A DNA stretch of 64,000 bases from Amoebophrya sp. A120 (lineage: Eukaryota; Sar; Dinophyceae; Syndiniales; Amoebophryaceae), in assembly GCA_905178155.1 (NCBI GenBank), contig CAJINV010000016.1, forward strand, positions 1,233,199-1,297,198, given 5' to 3'. Each line of letters begins with the position of its first letter. The first letter of the stretch is position 1. Below, piece by piece: positions 10,897-23,900 of this stretch. Both the position numbers and the translations under genes were made by a program. The notes beneath the pieces are model-generated. The model saw only the letters and a list, made by a program, of their open reading frames with translations, searched no databases and was not told the DNA's origin.

Positions 10897-13706
10897 CTAC
10901 TCCTTCGTCCTCCTCACATAATCCGTTTTCCCGAACTTCGCTATATTTTCCTGGTGTTTCCGCTCCGCCCGCTTTTCAAATTTCGCCCTTTCATCCGGAA
11001 ACTCGTCCAGGAGTTTTTCTATCTCGGAAAAATCGACGATGCTGAGCTCCACAAACGTCAGAGCTTTCACACTCGTGGTTCGTTTTTTCCCGTAGATCTC
11101 CGGGTAGAGATTGGCTAAAACCGCCGACATCTCCCCTATGACAGACCCTTGTTTCACCGTCGCGATTTTATTTTGCAGATTTTCATCTCTTCCCAGATAC
11201 ACACCCAGCTCCCCCGACCTGACGAAGTACACGTATCTGTGCTTGCGGCTCGCTGCGAACGCGTTGTAGAGTTGTGTGTTGCGGAAAGGAGAAGCGGAAT
11301 GTGGTTTATTCCTATTCGCTGCATCTACTGTCTTAGCGCCATGATGCTGATTATGTTCCTCTTCCGCGTGGTCCTCGGTATCCCCCTCGTGGAACAGGAA
11401 ATCACCTGGTTGGAAACAAACAAAATTCTCCTGCCTATCGAACAAAACCAGCAGTTTCCGGACGAAATCCGGATGGGAATCTGGGAAGACGTTTTCCAGG
11501 TACTGCAGCGTTTCGGTTTGCGACAGCCGAACGGTTGCCATCTCGGCCAAGGCGCGCATGCGGAGGGAATGGGAAGAGTTACCTAATGAGGATTTTATCG
11601 TGTGAATACACATCATGAGCGATAAACGAAGAAGAAGATCAAGATTATCATGGTGGTCATACCAGCGTAAGACATAACTTGAAGAACAAGCAGCAGCTGC
11701 AACACAAGTTCTACCTTCCTCATGGTGCAGAATATCTTCCGCTTCCACCTTCAACAACTGCGCTCCCTGCAACCCCGCTGTTACCGTTGCGGTTCTTTCC
11801 GTTTTATTCAAAAGCAGCGACATCTCGCCGACGACTGCCCCTTCCTGCAAATTCGTAATCAGCACCCCCTGCTTCTGGATCTCTAATTGCCCCTTCTGGA
11901 TCACGTAGAGATATGCAATGCAAAAGCATCGTACTCGTATGAATGCATTACAAATTTCCTCAGGATGACAAATAAAATTTGTAATGCGGATTCGACTTAA
12001 TGTAATGCACGATTGCAATACGAATACGATACTTTTGCACAGCATAAGAGACTTTCATCAACGATTTTGTCCCCCTCATGGAACAGTAGTTCGTTCGGCT
12101 TCAGGTTCAAATACCGTTTCCGACTTCTCGCGGATTTCAGGATTTCATTGTCCAGAATCCGGTCCGACTTCGCGATTTGGATCTGCGTTTCCTGCTCTGC
12201 GATTTTCTCGCTCGAATACCGTCGGACGATGGAATGCCGTTCCCGCAGAACCGCTTGCTTCACCTGCTCGAGGTCGTATCTCTTCTCAACATTCGGGTTC
12301 AGCATGTTCTGGAGAATTTTCTTCAAATGATCAGCCTGTTTCGACTCAGAACTGGAGGAGGACGAACTTGAAGAACTACTTCTCCCGAAATCCTTTATCT
12401 TCTTCCATTTCACCGCCGGAAACTGGAAATTTTCCCTCTCCTTCAGCGCCCTCTTCTCATCGATCGCGTAGGGGAATTGGCCCGTGGTTAGGACGAAGAG
12501 AACCACGCCCAAAGCGTAGACGTCGGATTTCTTGCTGTAGACTCCGGCGTGAATGCACTCCGGAGCGAGGTACTGGATGGTGCCGACCAGGTCTTTCTTT
12601 TCCTGGTAGAACTGGGTGGAGTTGTTATCCGACGGGTGAAGAAGCCCAAGAGATGAATTTTGTGCACCGTTCTCCTCCTCCAATTCCAACTCCACCAAAG
12701 CCCCGAAGTCGCAGAGTCGCAACTTCTCCTCCGCCGCGTTCTCGAAGAGAAAATTTTCTAATTTGATATCCCGGTGCACGATGTTGTTGCTGTGCAAATG
12801 CTCCACGGCGGCCAGCATTTGGAGAAACAGTTTCAAAATCTTCGAATAACTTGGCAGTCTCCGGTCGTTTGTCGTGTCGTGCGCGTGCTGTTCCAGGTAG
12901 TTCAACAACCACTCGCAGAGGTCTGACCCGTAGCAAAGCGTCATCACGGCGATCTGCTTCTTGTCGGATGAGTCGGTGGGTGCTTTTCCCTTATTTGAGG
13001 CGCCCGGGGGTGGACCGCCGTTTATTCCGTCTATTGACCCGGTAGTTGTACTTGTCGTCGATGAGTCAAACTGTTCTATCAGTTCCACCACGTTCTCATG
13101 TCTCCCCAATCGCGACCAGAGTTTGAAGCTGTCCAAGTCCTCCGCATCCCCCACCTTTACCGCCCGTTTCGCCTTGCTCTGGCGGTGCTGACAGCGCATC
13201 ACCGACCCGAACGCGCCTTCCCCGAGGTTGTGGATGTTTGTGATTTTTCCGCGTTGGATTTCGTATTTTTTGTAAAAATCGGCGATGGATTGCTTTTGCT
13301 GCGGGGAGACAGATCTGCGACTGCGGGAAGACACCCTTCGACCTGCTTGTGCTTGTTCACACAGGCAGAGGTCTTGCTCGAGCAGAGCGGATGGAATGAT
13401 GTTGAGTCTTCGAAGAAGAGCAGAAATGGTGCGGCCGGACGTAGTAGAGGCATCGGCAGGTGGAAGGTACACGCTCCATCTTTCAGCGGGACGGGATGCG
13501 TGTGATGAAGATGTAGATGCTGTGGCCGCGGCGCTGCATTGCGAAGGTGTTCGACCGAAATGGAAATCGTGTGTCGGCCTGCCGCTGTCTTCTTGCAAAC
13601 TATCATCGTCGTTCTCCTGCTGTTCTCGGATGTGCCAGGGACCAGAGTTGTTGTACTTCGGGGTTGCGCAGGTGCACAACGCCCGAGCAGCAGACGAACC
13701 GAGCAT
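10897..13706 (-). CDS. Protein kinase with two C-terminal cyclic-nucleotide-binding domains
   Basis: A predicted Ser/Thr kinase controlled by cyclic nucleotides. Exons are 13706-12047, 11911-11715 and 11582-10897. The glycine loop (LGEGAFGSV) lies near residue 164, HRDIKLEN near 312, DFG near 331 and the SDVYALGVVLF helix after it. The first cNMP-binding fold carries VGEMSLL and RTATV; the second carries IGEMSAVLA and RTTSV, so both keep the phosphate-cassette Glu and Arg. In animal PKG the nucleotide domains precede the kinase, and here the order is reversed. The second domain has a long His/Asn-rich insertion. The start is uncertain: the open frame extends upstream only through non-ATG codons, so ATG 13706 was chosen, but an upstream exon is possible. 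One intron is an F1 introner and one is GT-AG (11714-11583). Confidence 0.85.
11912..12046. mobile_element. Introner, family F1, in kinase gene
   Basis: 135 bp with F1 ends. The duplication agaga is exact. Removal restores DESLYVIQKG inside the first cNMP-binding domain. Confidence 0.93.
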
Positions 13707-14674
13707 CCTTTTTGAGTACACGACACTCGCGGTGTTTTGTCGCACCAAGGACGCTCCTCTAGTTCCAACACATCATGCTTATTGTACACGTAAGCTGCGT
13801 GATGATGTACGGATTGCAGCACCTCTTCTTGTCCTGTAAGTATGTCAGTAATTGCAAGAAGATCAGGCGTTGAAGGAATATTTGATGATATGGTGCCTTG
13901 GTAGTCAGAAGCTGGTGCTCCTGCTCTCACGCTCGGCCGCTCGAGGGTGGATAAAAACCGGACTGTTGTGTCATCCTCGGTCTACATGCAGCCGCCGTGC
14001 TGTTCTTTTTCAGATCGGATGAGAAAAAAGGTCACGAAAGAAAACAAAGCCGACCTCGGTCGCATCTGCGGAGGAAAGGAAAAAACCTGCTGCAACGAAC
14101 ACGCATGCAAAACAAGTTGCTGTAAAATCTTCTGCATGTCGTGCATGTTCTTCCATAATGGTACTGTCCCCCCGGTCGTGTTTTGATGTCCGTAGATTGT
14201 CATGGTGTACTAATTCGGTCTGTTTACTTTTTACTGTTTCAGAATCTGTGCATTCCTTGTCCGGATAACATGCTACGTACAGTTGTCCTGTCCATTTCTA
14301 CATCTAGTTTGAAAAAATATGTCAACCTTTGTTTATCCCTAGGCCACTCGTTTTGGTGTGTCGACTGCACGAATGCAGGACAATGCAAAATTTCTGTTGT
14401 TTTCGAGTCTATTATTCAACGAAGAAATCATGATAGCGGTACCGGTACGTATCTATAATAGCATCTGTGTTGTTCATCGTGTTCGAAACCAACCTAGAAA
14501 CAGCGATAATTGTGCGGACTTTGTGACGCTTCTTTGCAACATACAAGGCAGGGCGGGTAAAGTAAAAGTAAGTAGTTTTGTTTACACATCAATAAAGACA
14601 CTTCACCCCAGCAGCTGTGTGCAGTCTTCACATTCGTCACTCTCACGGTCACGTCGTATCAAAGCAAGAAGCTT
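13707..14674. other. Intergenic stretch without a recognised gene
   Basis: Just under 1 kb. A plus-strand frame at 13947-14186 is Cys-rich but has no domain, homologue or splice support, so no gene is called. Confidence 0.45.
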
Positions 14675-16737
14675 TTACTGAAACAAATACGTCGGCTCCA
14701 CCGGGTCAATTTCGTTCAATCCACTTCTCCTTTCCCTCTGCTGTGCCGCATTCGGACTGCTCAAGACCGCGTCCGCATCCACGTCTAGCTCCGTCGTCGA
14801 CAAAAACGCGTGATTCGGACTTTCCACCGGTCCGTAATTTTCCACTTTCGGTTCCGGATTCATGACCACCCAGGAACACTGCGACTCGATGCCGGTAACG
14901 TTGGCGCCCATTGCAACGCGGATCCAACCTGATAATTATCATTGTGGAAAAATTGCAGTTGAATCAGTCTCTTATGCAAAACACGAGCACTATGCGGGTT
15001 TGCGTCATGCATATCATGATGCACCAGCACCACGAGAACAATTCTAACACGCATGAGAAATAAGCCGAATTTTTTTCTTATACCGTTATCCCCCCACGCC
15101 GTCCCCCAGGAGTTTCTGACCAACCAGAACGGCAAAGCACCACTCTGCACCTGCTTTGCAATCGGCCAGGTGGGGACTTTATTCACCATCCCCCAGCCTA
15201 CGACCCCGATCAAGTGGTCAAATTCCCAGTCTCGGTTTTCCTGCGCTAGGAGCACATGCCCTCTGGGGAATTTCAGCATCACATCGGAGTCGACCGAGCA
15301 GGTGACTGGGCCGCGGAGGAAGATCTCCGCCTTCATCCTATGGATCATCTCCAGGTGGGTTGGTGGAATGGGAGTTTGTCGGACGGTTTGGAACAAGGTG
15401 GAGGGGACGGTGGCGATAGAGGATTGGATGTGTGTTTGGGTTGCTGAATTGCTAGGAAGCTGTTCTAACTCCTTCTTGATCTGGTTCACGTCCAGCAAGC
15501 CGTACTCTTCCACAAAATACTTCCCGAATCTTCTGACTGCGTAGCAACCCGTGTCACTGACGATACCTTTGGAGAAAGTTTTGAGGAAAATTGTCATATG
15601 CTTTGTTCATGCGTTGGTGGAGTTACTACTTGCACAACTGTGCCGGTGTACAAGTGCGACTGACAAACAGTCCCAAGCAAACGACCGCAGCTATCAAGTG
15701 CACATGATACCGTTCCTCCCCGCCACGCTTGGATCGCAGTTCATGCACGTCCTGAAATCCGAGCACTCATAGTCCCTCGCTTCGTACACTTGACAGCTTT
15801 CGTCCGGAATCCCGTTTTTCATCACATAATCAAACAGCGTCACGTCCGACCCGCCCTGGCAGCTCCCCGCGGTCTCCTTGCCACAGTTCAAAACCACCTG
15901 TCTACTGAGAATAATGTCCTCGCCAACGCCCTTCCTTGCGATTTTCAAGCGGTCATTCATCACCGCAATGCCCGCGTGCAGCCAGCAAGCGCCGCAATAC
16001 CGCGGGATGTGCTGGTTCCAAATCGGGGTCAGCATGGAGATTTTTTGGCTGAACTTCGCCGGTGCGAGGTAGTGCTCCACGTGTTTCGTGATGTTTCCGA
16101 CGACGCGGGGGAGAATCTTGTCGAAACGGTTGAAATTGTCGACCCGGTTATCGTTTTCCCCGTTTTGGAACAAGAGCTCCTCCTGTAGTAGTGCTGATGC
16201 GGAGGTCGTCGAAGCTGCCGTGGCGGCTTTTGCCTTGAGCAACAAATTCTTGTTATTCTGTGGACCACTCCCACCGTCCCCATTAGAACTACCCGCTGCT
16301 GCTGCTGCTTCCGCTTTCGCAGCGTCTTCCGCGTTTTCCTGATTCTGCTCTTTCATCTCCTCGATGTTCGCTCTTTCACCCGCTTTTTCCTCTTTCCCCT
16401 GGAGTGTGTCATGCTTTTCCCTTGTACTGGTCTTCAAAACGTGGCTCCACTCCACTTCGCGCCAGGAAAATTCGGAGGGGAGGAGAAACTGGTTGGTTTC
16501 GGAAAGAAGAGTCAAATCTTCTTGTAGTCGTTGGTAGGGGAGAAGGGTTTTCACGTTTTGTTTTTGAAATTGTACATTATCCGCGGAATCGTAGGGGAAA
16601 GGTCGACCTTGCCAGCATTTTGGCGGCGGCAGAGCGGGTGCGGGAGAGGCGACGTCTTTAGCATCCAGGGCGAGCTCCTGTACTCCCACTACCACAGAGG
16701 CCGAAGCAACGAGGGTCAGGTGGAAAATGGAACTCAT
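14675..16737 (-). CDS. Cathepsin Z/X-like papain-family cysteine carboxypeptidase
   Basis: A predicted lysosomal or secreted cysteine protease of the cathepsin Z type (peptidase family C1A). Exons are 16737-15711, 15566-15084 and 14928-14675; both introns are GT-AG and join in frame. MSSIFHLTLVASASVVVGV looks like a signal peptide. A low-complexity E/A/N-rich pro-region follows. The mature part has NQHIPRYCGACW with the catalytic Cys, the cathepsin Z-like spacing SCQGGSD, GIPDESCQVYEA, the catalytic His in DHLIGVVGWG and the catalytic Asn in VRNSWGTAWG. The end (NVTGIESQC) corresponds to the conserved C-terminus of cathepsin Z. All catalytic residues are present, so activity is likely. Oddities are the long linker before the mature domain and about 70 extra C-terminal residues. 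Confidence 0.9.
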
Positions 16738-17936
16738 GATTTTACCTTTATGGTGCCTGCTACAAGCTAGCAAGGAACTCCAGCATGGCACAAAGAAAGT
16801 GCTTCCTGAACTTGACAAAACAAGTAAATTGTTCTGACAAGACAGCAGGACCACGAGGAAAAACTTCGCCACCCGTGTTATTGAAAGCGGTCGTAAGACG
16901 AGTTTTCTACTCTCTCTCTTCTCTCGCAGCTGCGCGGTGTCCGATGGAACTACAGCTTCATCGTGGCTGTGACCAGAACCTCCAACGCTGTGCCGCACAA
17001 CTCAGTGCCCTCTCTCTGGGCCAGCCAGTGCACTAGTAGCGTTCACTAGCAGATGAAGGCGGCGTAAAACTGGAAAGCGCGACACTCCAGCTGCTCCACT
17101 GCTTGTACGCCATTGGATACCACACGCGGTTTCGTTTCCAGCGAAATGCGTCGTCATCAACAGCGAGACATTAGCAGGACAGATTCTTTAACGGTGTTGT
17201 TCTTATTTCAATTCCTTTTCAGACAGACTTTGTTCGAAAACTTATTCAGCTGACAGCACAATAGTTTCATTTTCTCAGATACTGATTCTCACACTACTAG
17301 ATAGTTATCTGGCCCCAGCGTGAAGATGCTCACTACAACAAGATCTTCAAAAAGTAATTTTGTTTTGCGTTTTCGTCAGCAGATTGTAGTTCTCCTCGAA
17401 TTGCAGCCTCGGGAATGAGAAAGGCATGCAAAAGTAAAGGAGAACCAAAAGGAGTTTGCGTTTTACTAAATTCCCAAAGACGATGTAGTAGACGACATAC
17501 AGCAAGTGCAAGACTTCAAATCTAGAGAAGGTATCCGTATCGATCAAGCTCATGCAAAACTTACAGAAAATGTGTGTCCAAAATCAAGAACGAATTTTCC
17601 ACGACAAAAGAGATAGGCTGATGAAGTGCTAATCCTTTCAATGAGTTTATTTTTATTTGGTTGTGTACTACGAGTTCAAGTTTTATTCCGATATTCGCAG
17701 AAGAAGAAAAATCTTCAACAGGTTGGCGCGACGTGAAAACTCATCTACTTATTTTTAGTCAAGATACAGTAGGCGGGGCCCGAGAAATGTGAACAAATAA
17801 GCACTTATCTGATACAAGAAAAGCAAAACTGAATTCTCAAAAGAAGATCGAAATTCAAAAACGAAAAGCCACGACCAAGACTGTCAGACGTTGACGCTCA
17901 GATGAGGACGAGCTCCTCTTAGTACAACTCATGTCT
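16738..17936. other. Intergenic stretch without a recognised gene
   Basis: About 1.2 kb, A/T-rich. Only short frames are present and no introner ends or repeats were seen. Confidence 0.5.
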
Positions 17937-20900
17937 TCACATCAAGTCGTAATTTCCCCCGCCCCCATTATTCAGCACGGCGTGCGCAGCCATTGCGCCT
18001 ACCGCAAGCAGCCCGCGAGTCATGCGAGAGAGGGTTGGCGACTGCTCTGGCGGGAGGTTCTTGGGGTTGTGGTGCTGTTGCATACTGTCTTCATCTGCCG
18101 CAAGATCCACTTCCATATCGTCCTCTTCGTCCGCATATCAAATGCAAAAGTGTCTGGGTCTGGAAGAGTGCCCGACTTGTCATGCAGATTTTCCATGACC
18201 CATGAGGTCTGGAATGCAGGACCTAGCATGGCAGATTCTGTGCGCTCTCTCTCATGCTTATCCTGCATGAGAAACTCCCTCCAGAATTGGTCAAAACTGG
18301 ACGACTTTTGGTAATCATGCAATAGAGATTTTTCCATGCTTCAGATTTAGCATGACAAGTTGCATTCTTTCCAGACCCAGACATTTTTACATTTGATACC
18401 GCAAGCTCGTGTCCAACAAGCGTTGCTTTCGCTTCTTCAACAGCTCTATGCATTGCAAATATGTCATCTGGCTCAGGAGACTTGTGATGCAAATCTACGA
18501 ATTGTCGGCGCACAGCAATATGGGGCCCAGCATGACAAATTTTTGCGCTGCTGTGTGTTTCGTTTTTCGCATGACAAGCTGCGTTTTTGCATGACAGGCA
18601 AGAGCAGGCCCTTTTCCTGCTCATGCATCACAGATTTAAGAGTCATGCCAGACACGCATGACAAACTTGCATTCATCATCTTCCAGAACCAGACATATTT
18701 GCAGTTGATAAGCTGCAATGTTGTCAGCGAAGGCTCTCTTTGCCGCCGTGCTGTGCAACCAGTCGTGCACATTCGGATGGAGGATGGACGCAGCGAATTC
18801 TGCTTCAGAAGCTGGGGGAGTGTGCTGTTGTTGAAGTTCAGAAGATTTTTGCTGGTGTCCTGAAGGAAGTAGACCAGAAAAAGGATGCAGTGCAGCTGCT
18901 TCAGCGGCGGGGCCCTGGGCCGGCGAGCCTGGTGCCGATGTTGAAGGAGATGCAGGATTAGTGATCGCTTCAGTTAGTTTTAGTGAAGATGTCGGCCCCG
19001 TAGTAGAAGTTCTGCTTGCACTAGCTTTCGACGTCGGAGCTGCCAAAACTACCTCTCTTGGACTCCCGAAGTACGCACCTGGTTTTGGAAGTTGCGTTTT
19101 CCGTGGCAGGTGATTTCTGATTTTCTCGTCCTGCGGAACGGCTTCTGCGTCTGGTGCAGCTGCGTGATCCTGATCGCGAGGCGCACGATCTTGCTGTGAG
19201 CCATTTTCATCGACGTCCGCTGATGATTTCTCGGCGCCGCGTGCTTGTGCGCCAATCCGTGCCAACGCAGAATTTCTGCTGTCAATGGACGACAGGGAAG
19301 ATGACAAGGAACTAGCGAGACCACTGCTGTCGCCAAGATGATTATCAGCTGGCGCTTTATTCGACGCGACTCCCGACAGCGACAGCGTCGACGCGAGATT
19401 GCTCAGCGGAAGTGTAGTTCTCGAAAGCAGGCCACGAAGATCCGGATTCGCAAGAATGCGTTTGGAAACGGCCAGATCCAGCGGGGAGAGCTTCTTGATA
19501 TCGTTCTTGAAAGTGGTTTCTTCACCAGATTCCTTTCTCATCTCTCCAACCACCTGCTCGTCGTCAAAGACTCCCAAAGAGGATGCTGTGCTTGCCAAAT
19601 TGTGCATTTTGAACGGGTTGATGTTCTTATTTTTCTGGTATTCTTGTTGAACAGGAATAATTCGGAAGCCATCCAATCTCGGTTGATTTGGCGAAAAAGC
19701 CGGAACCGTATGGATTGCAAATGTGTCTGGGTCTGGAAGATTGGGATTGCCAGGTTTGTTGCCTATTCCGCATGAGAAATGCCCTCTCCACGTAGGACAA
19801 ACCGGACTCCTGTTGCTGCTCATGCAATACAGATTTTTGTGGAATCCAAAGACAGCATTACAAGTTCCAACCTTCCAGACGCAGACGACGTTTTTGCATT
19901 TGATAGACCGGTACCGGACCCAAAATTCTCGTCGCTGTTCGAGAAGGCGCGGCAGAGCTTGCGCTATCTGTAGAGCCAACACTTGTGGTCTCGCCGGGCG
20001 GGGTGTTGCTGCGCTGTCTCAGTTGAAGCTTGCTCGGGCGGCGAACCGCGGCGTACTTTTGGTCAGGTGTGTTGCTGGCCGCGTCGAACAGGGGTTGTGC
20101 AGCTTGTACTACAACCTGCGGAAACGGTGTCGTCGTTGTGCTTTTTTTCGCGCCCCCGCCGGTTTTCGTGTTTCCTAACGCCTTATCTAGCTGAGCTGCA
20201 AGCTTCGCGAACTCCGTTTGTTGTTGAGCAGGGGAAGCAGCAGCTTCTGCTTTCGACGATACCGCTGGTGCTGCGGAGGGAATGGAAATTGGTGTCGCAT
20301 TTTCAAGCCTGGTTGAGAAATCACTGGTAGCAGAATTGTCTTCTGCTGGGACGATTGTCGTGCTAGGCTGGTTAATTGCGCGATCGTCCACATCGACATC
20401 CTCTTCATAAGGCAAAAAAGGAGCACGATGCAGCTGCATCTCATCCGACTTCGCAGCCCACCGGGGAGGGACAAAAGTGGACTCAAATTCTTCCAGACTG
20501 TCGTAATCTCCATGGAACAGCTATCCACAGAAAAAAACCCACCCACATCCATTTTTTGCATGACAAGCGCAGGACTTTATGCATGTTTTGCATGACAAAT
20601 TGGATGTGGATGGGTTTTTTTCTTTGGATAACAGCGTTCCGGGACATTCGTATCGAACTCCTGAGTCCTGGTAAGGTACTTTGTGCAAGTAGCACCCAGG
20701 TGGAGCGGGCGTATTGTGCAAAAGCTCCCCTGTCGTTGCGTAGCTCGGGCCCAACGCAAGATGTGTTCCGGTTAAGGCCAACGGGACGGCGGCGGCAGTC
20801 AAGCAGGCGAGTTTTCCAGCCTTGGTGAGGATGGAGCTGTGATTGGGCGGACAGAGTAACTCCTCGTCATCAGATATGGAGTTCTCAAGTGTTACATTCT

Positions 20901-23900
20901 CAACTGTTACATGAATTTGCAATGCAAGACTCACAAAAGTGAAAGGAGGAAGATTGCGCCTTTTGCATTACAAGTTTGGCGCAGATTTAGATGCTGTATA
21001 GCCCTTCCGGAATTTGTCATGCGAAGCAGCTCGATCATCAGCCGGCTTAAGGTGCTTTTGCATGACAAATTCATGTAACAGTTGAGAATGTAACGTTTGA
21101 GAATGCCATATCAGATGTTGAACCGCCAGCACGGCGCGCAGCAGTCACAGAAGACTTTGGTACAATATGCTTTTCCAGTTGGAACCTGGTGCCGCCTTTG
21201 GCTGTCGCTTTTGGAAAGTAGATCACCTCAGTCTCGACTTGTTCCGTTGTATCTTTTCCTCGACTAGTTGTCGTGGTGGCCTTTTGCTTTTTATCGCTGG
21301 AGGAAGATGCTGAGCCAGAGCCACCTCCAACCCCGCCTGGACCTGGTGCAAACAAGTTCTGGAAAACTTTCTTCACGGAGAAAGTTTTACTACTTCCAGA
21401 CGAGGACGCGCCGATTTTGTTTTCCGGCGAAGTTCCACTGTCTTCGTCGTACAAAGAGTTCATACTCTGCGACTTCTTGCTTTTGTATCGCTTTCGTCTC
21501 AGCTGGGTCGGGGTCAGTTTGGGCTCTGTTGTTGGCGTTTGTTCTCCTGCCGTACTAGCTTTGGTCGTCCCGTCTGGAGAAGAGGGTTCCGAAGTACTAG
21601 TCGAAGTTCCACTAACAATGGCGTTGTGGTTGTCTTCACCTTGTGAGGAAGTTGTAGATCCGGGCGTCACCGTGCGGGACGCGGGAGTGGAGGCGGCATT
21701 AAGATCCTCGTGATCCTTCTGAAGATGCTCCAAAGTAGACGGACTCTCCTCCGGCTGGGGAGAGTCGTTTGCCCCACCTTCGCTCGGCGGCAGAATCTCC
21801 AGCCGGTGTAACGCTCGGAACTTATTCAGCGAAGACTTGCTGGTGGTTGATCCAGATGGCGACGAGGTTTGAGAAGAAGACTTAGGTCCTGCAGCAGCAC
21901 TCGCCGCACTGATGTTCCCGACGACTAATTGTGGATCAACTTCGTCTACTTCGTTTGTGTCTCCCCTTAGAGCCCGGATGGCAGTCTCGCTTGCGAGTAG
22001 GGAGGATTTTTTGGCACTACGACCAGCAAGAGACGAACCAGAGTCTTGCTGCTCCGAATCACTTTCGTCATCTTCATCTCTCCGCTTCGCATCGATTCGG
22101 ATTCCCATGCCCTGGAATTCCTGCATCACCTTCTCCAACGTCATGTCCAGTTCTTCCTGCGCTTCTTTCGCCAGTTGCTTTGCGGCCGCGGCTTCCGGGT
22201 CGGAATCATCCTCGTACTGCGCGTGTTGATGTAATTCCCCTTCCATAATGTCCGCAATTTCCCCTGGCTTCGTCGTCAGATTTACTTCAGGCTCTGGCGG
22301 GGGTACGGCTGGTGGTGGGGGAGCGTCAGCCTGGTCTTCGTGAAAGTTATCTTCAACTTGATGCTCCTCCTCTTCCTGTAGCTCTGATGCAGCTGCACCA
22401 GCGGGATCGTCTGTGGCTCCTGTGAAACTTTCCAGTGCTGGTTCCACTTCAGGTTGCTCCTCATGTTCTCGTATCCTGTGCAAAAGTATCGCGCTCGTAG
22501 TTGTAATCGCAATCATGCATTACGAATCTCCGTTCCAAGGGAAAACAGCATGACAAATTCCATTTGTCATGCTGACCAAATTTGTAATGTGATTTCCAGT
22601 ACTAGTACGATGCTTTTGCAAAGCATATCTCGATCGCTTTTCTGCTCCTCTTCATCATCGGACTGGAAACTTCGCATGCGGACAAACACTGACGAGCCTC
22701 GCGGCGGAGTTGGTGCCGCTGGTTTGCCGCTCGAAGCTGAAGGTTTTGGTAACTGTTTGGGAGATTGTTCTTGTTTGGGCGAAAATTGCTTCGGCGACTG
22801 TCCAGGAGAAGTCTGCTTTGGCGATCCTTCCTCTTTCGTAGACTGCTTCTCCTTCGTGGAAGAGGCAGAGGTTCCTGCACTGCTGCTGGAAGCTGCAGCT
22901 TTTGGCTTTTTAGCTGATTTGCACTTGATTTTCGATGGTCTCGCGTTTTTAGTCGGCTGAATTTTCTCCGCTGCGCCATCTGCCACGATGTCTTGCGAGT
23001 CTGGTTCGGCACAGGCGGTTGCTGTGGCTGGCGCTTTTTCTTGCGCGTTTTCCATTTCCAAGCCACGAGACGCTTCCACAGCCGCTTCCGCAGCCGGAGA
23101 GAGGGTATCCTGCCATGCAGCAGCTGCTGCAGCTTCCTGTGTACTCGAGGCAGATTCGTCGACTTCTACCGGTTGCTGCTGATCGACTTCAGGTGTGTTT
23201 TCAGGGTGAGCAGTCTTGGATGTTGATGTTGTTTCTCCAGCGCCAGCCAGGTTCTTTTTGCCATCAACATCATTCACATCATCATCTTCTGAACTCTCCA
23301 TGACCACATCACCATCTCGAAGATCGCCTTTTTCCGATTCCGGGGGTGGTGGGTGTGCAGTCAATTCTTCGCCAGATGAGTGAGCATCTACATCTTCCTT
23401 GCTGTCTTTGTCAGCCAGCAGATCGCCCGGAAGCAGTGTATTAGCCGGAGACTCCGGGGGCAACAACGCCTCCTCAAGAATCGAAATCGTGCTCGCATCT
23501 TGCAACTCGTCCGGGGACAGTAAGGACTCTCGCTTGCTTGATAGCTTTGACTTCCGCGACTTGGTTTTTTTTTCGCTGCGTTGTTCTTGTTTGCTAGTGC
23601 CTGCTTTTTTGGCACGAGTTTCAGTGTCAGCAACCTCCTCTCCTGCAGCCGTCATCTTCTCGATCGTCTTTAGCAGCTCCGCTTTCTCACCGACTTCATC
23701 CACCCGCCCTTGCTGGATGTCGTATAGTAGTCTTCTCTGGTGCTCCGCGGCAGCGTTCCAGCGGGCGATGACATCCTCTGCGTCAGAAGCAAGACGCTCC
23801 TCATCCGAAGACGGGGGAAGAGCCTTTCTTGCGACCGCTCCGCCTTCATGCAGTGAGTCGTCGCGGTCCGAATCTTCGGTGTGAGAACTACTTCTTGCAG

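Noticed and set aside
13199-13930. A 243-codon minus-strand frame overlapping the kinase N-terminus
   Set aside because: It overlaps the kinase frame in another register and is low complexity; only the kinase frame has conserved motifs.
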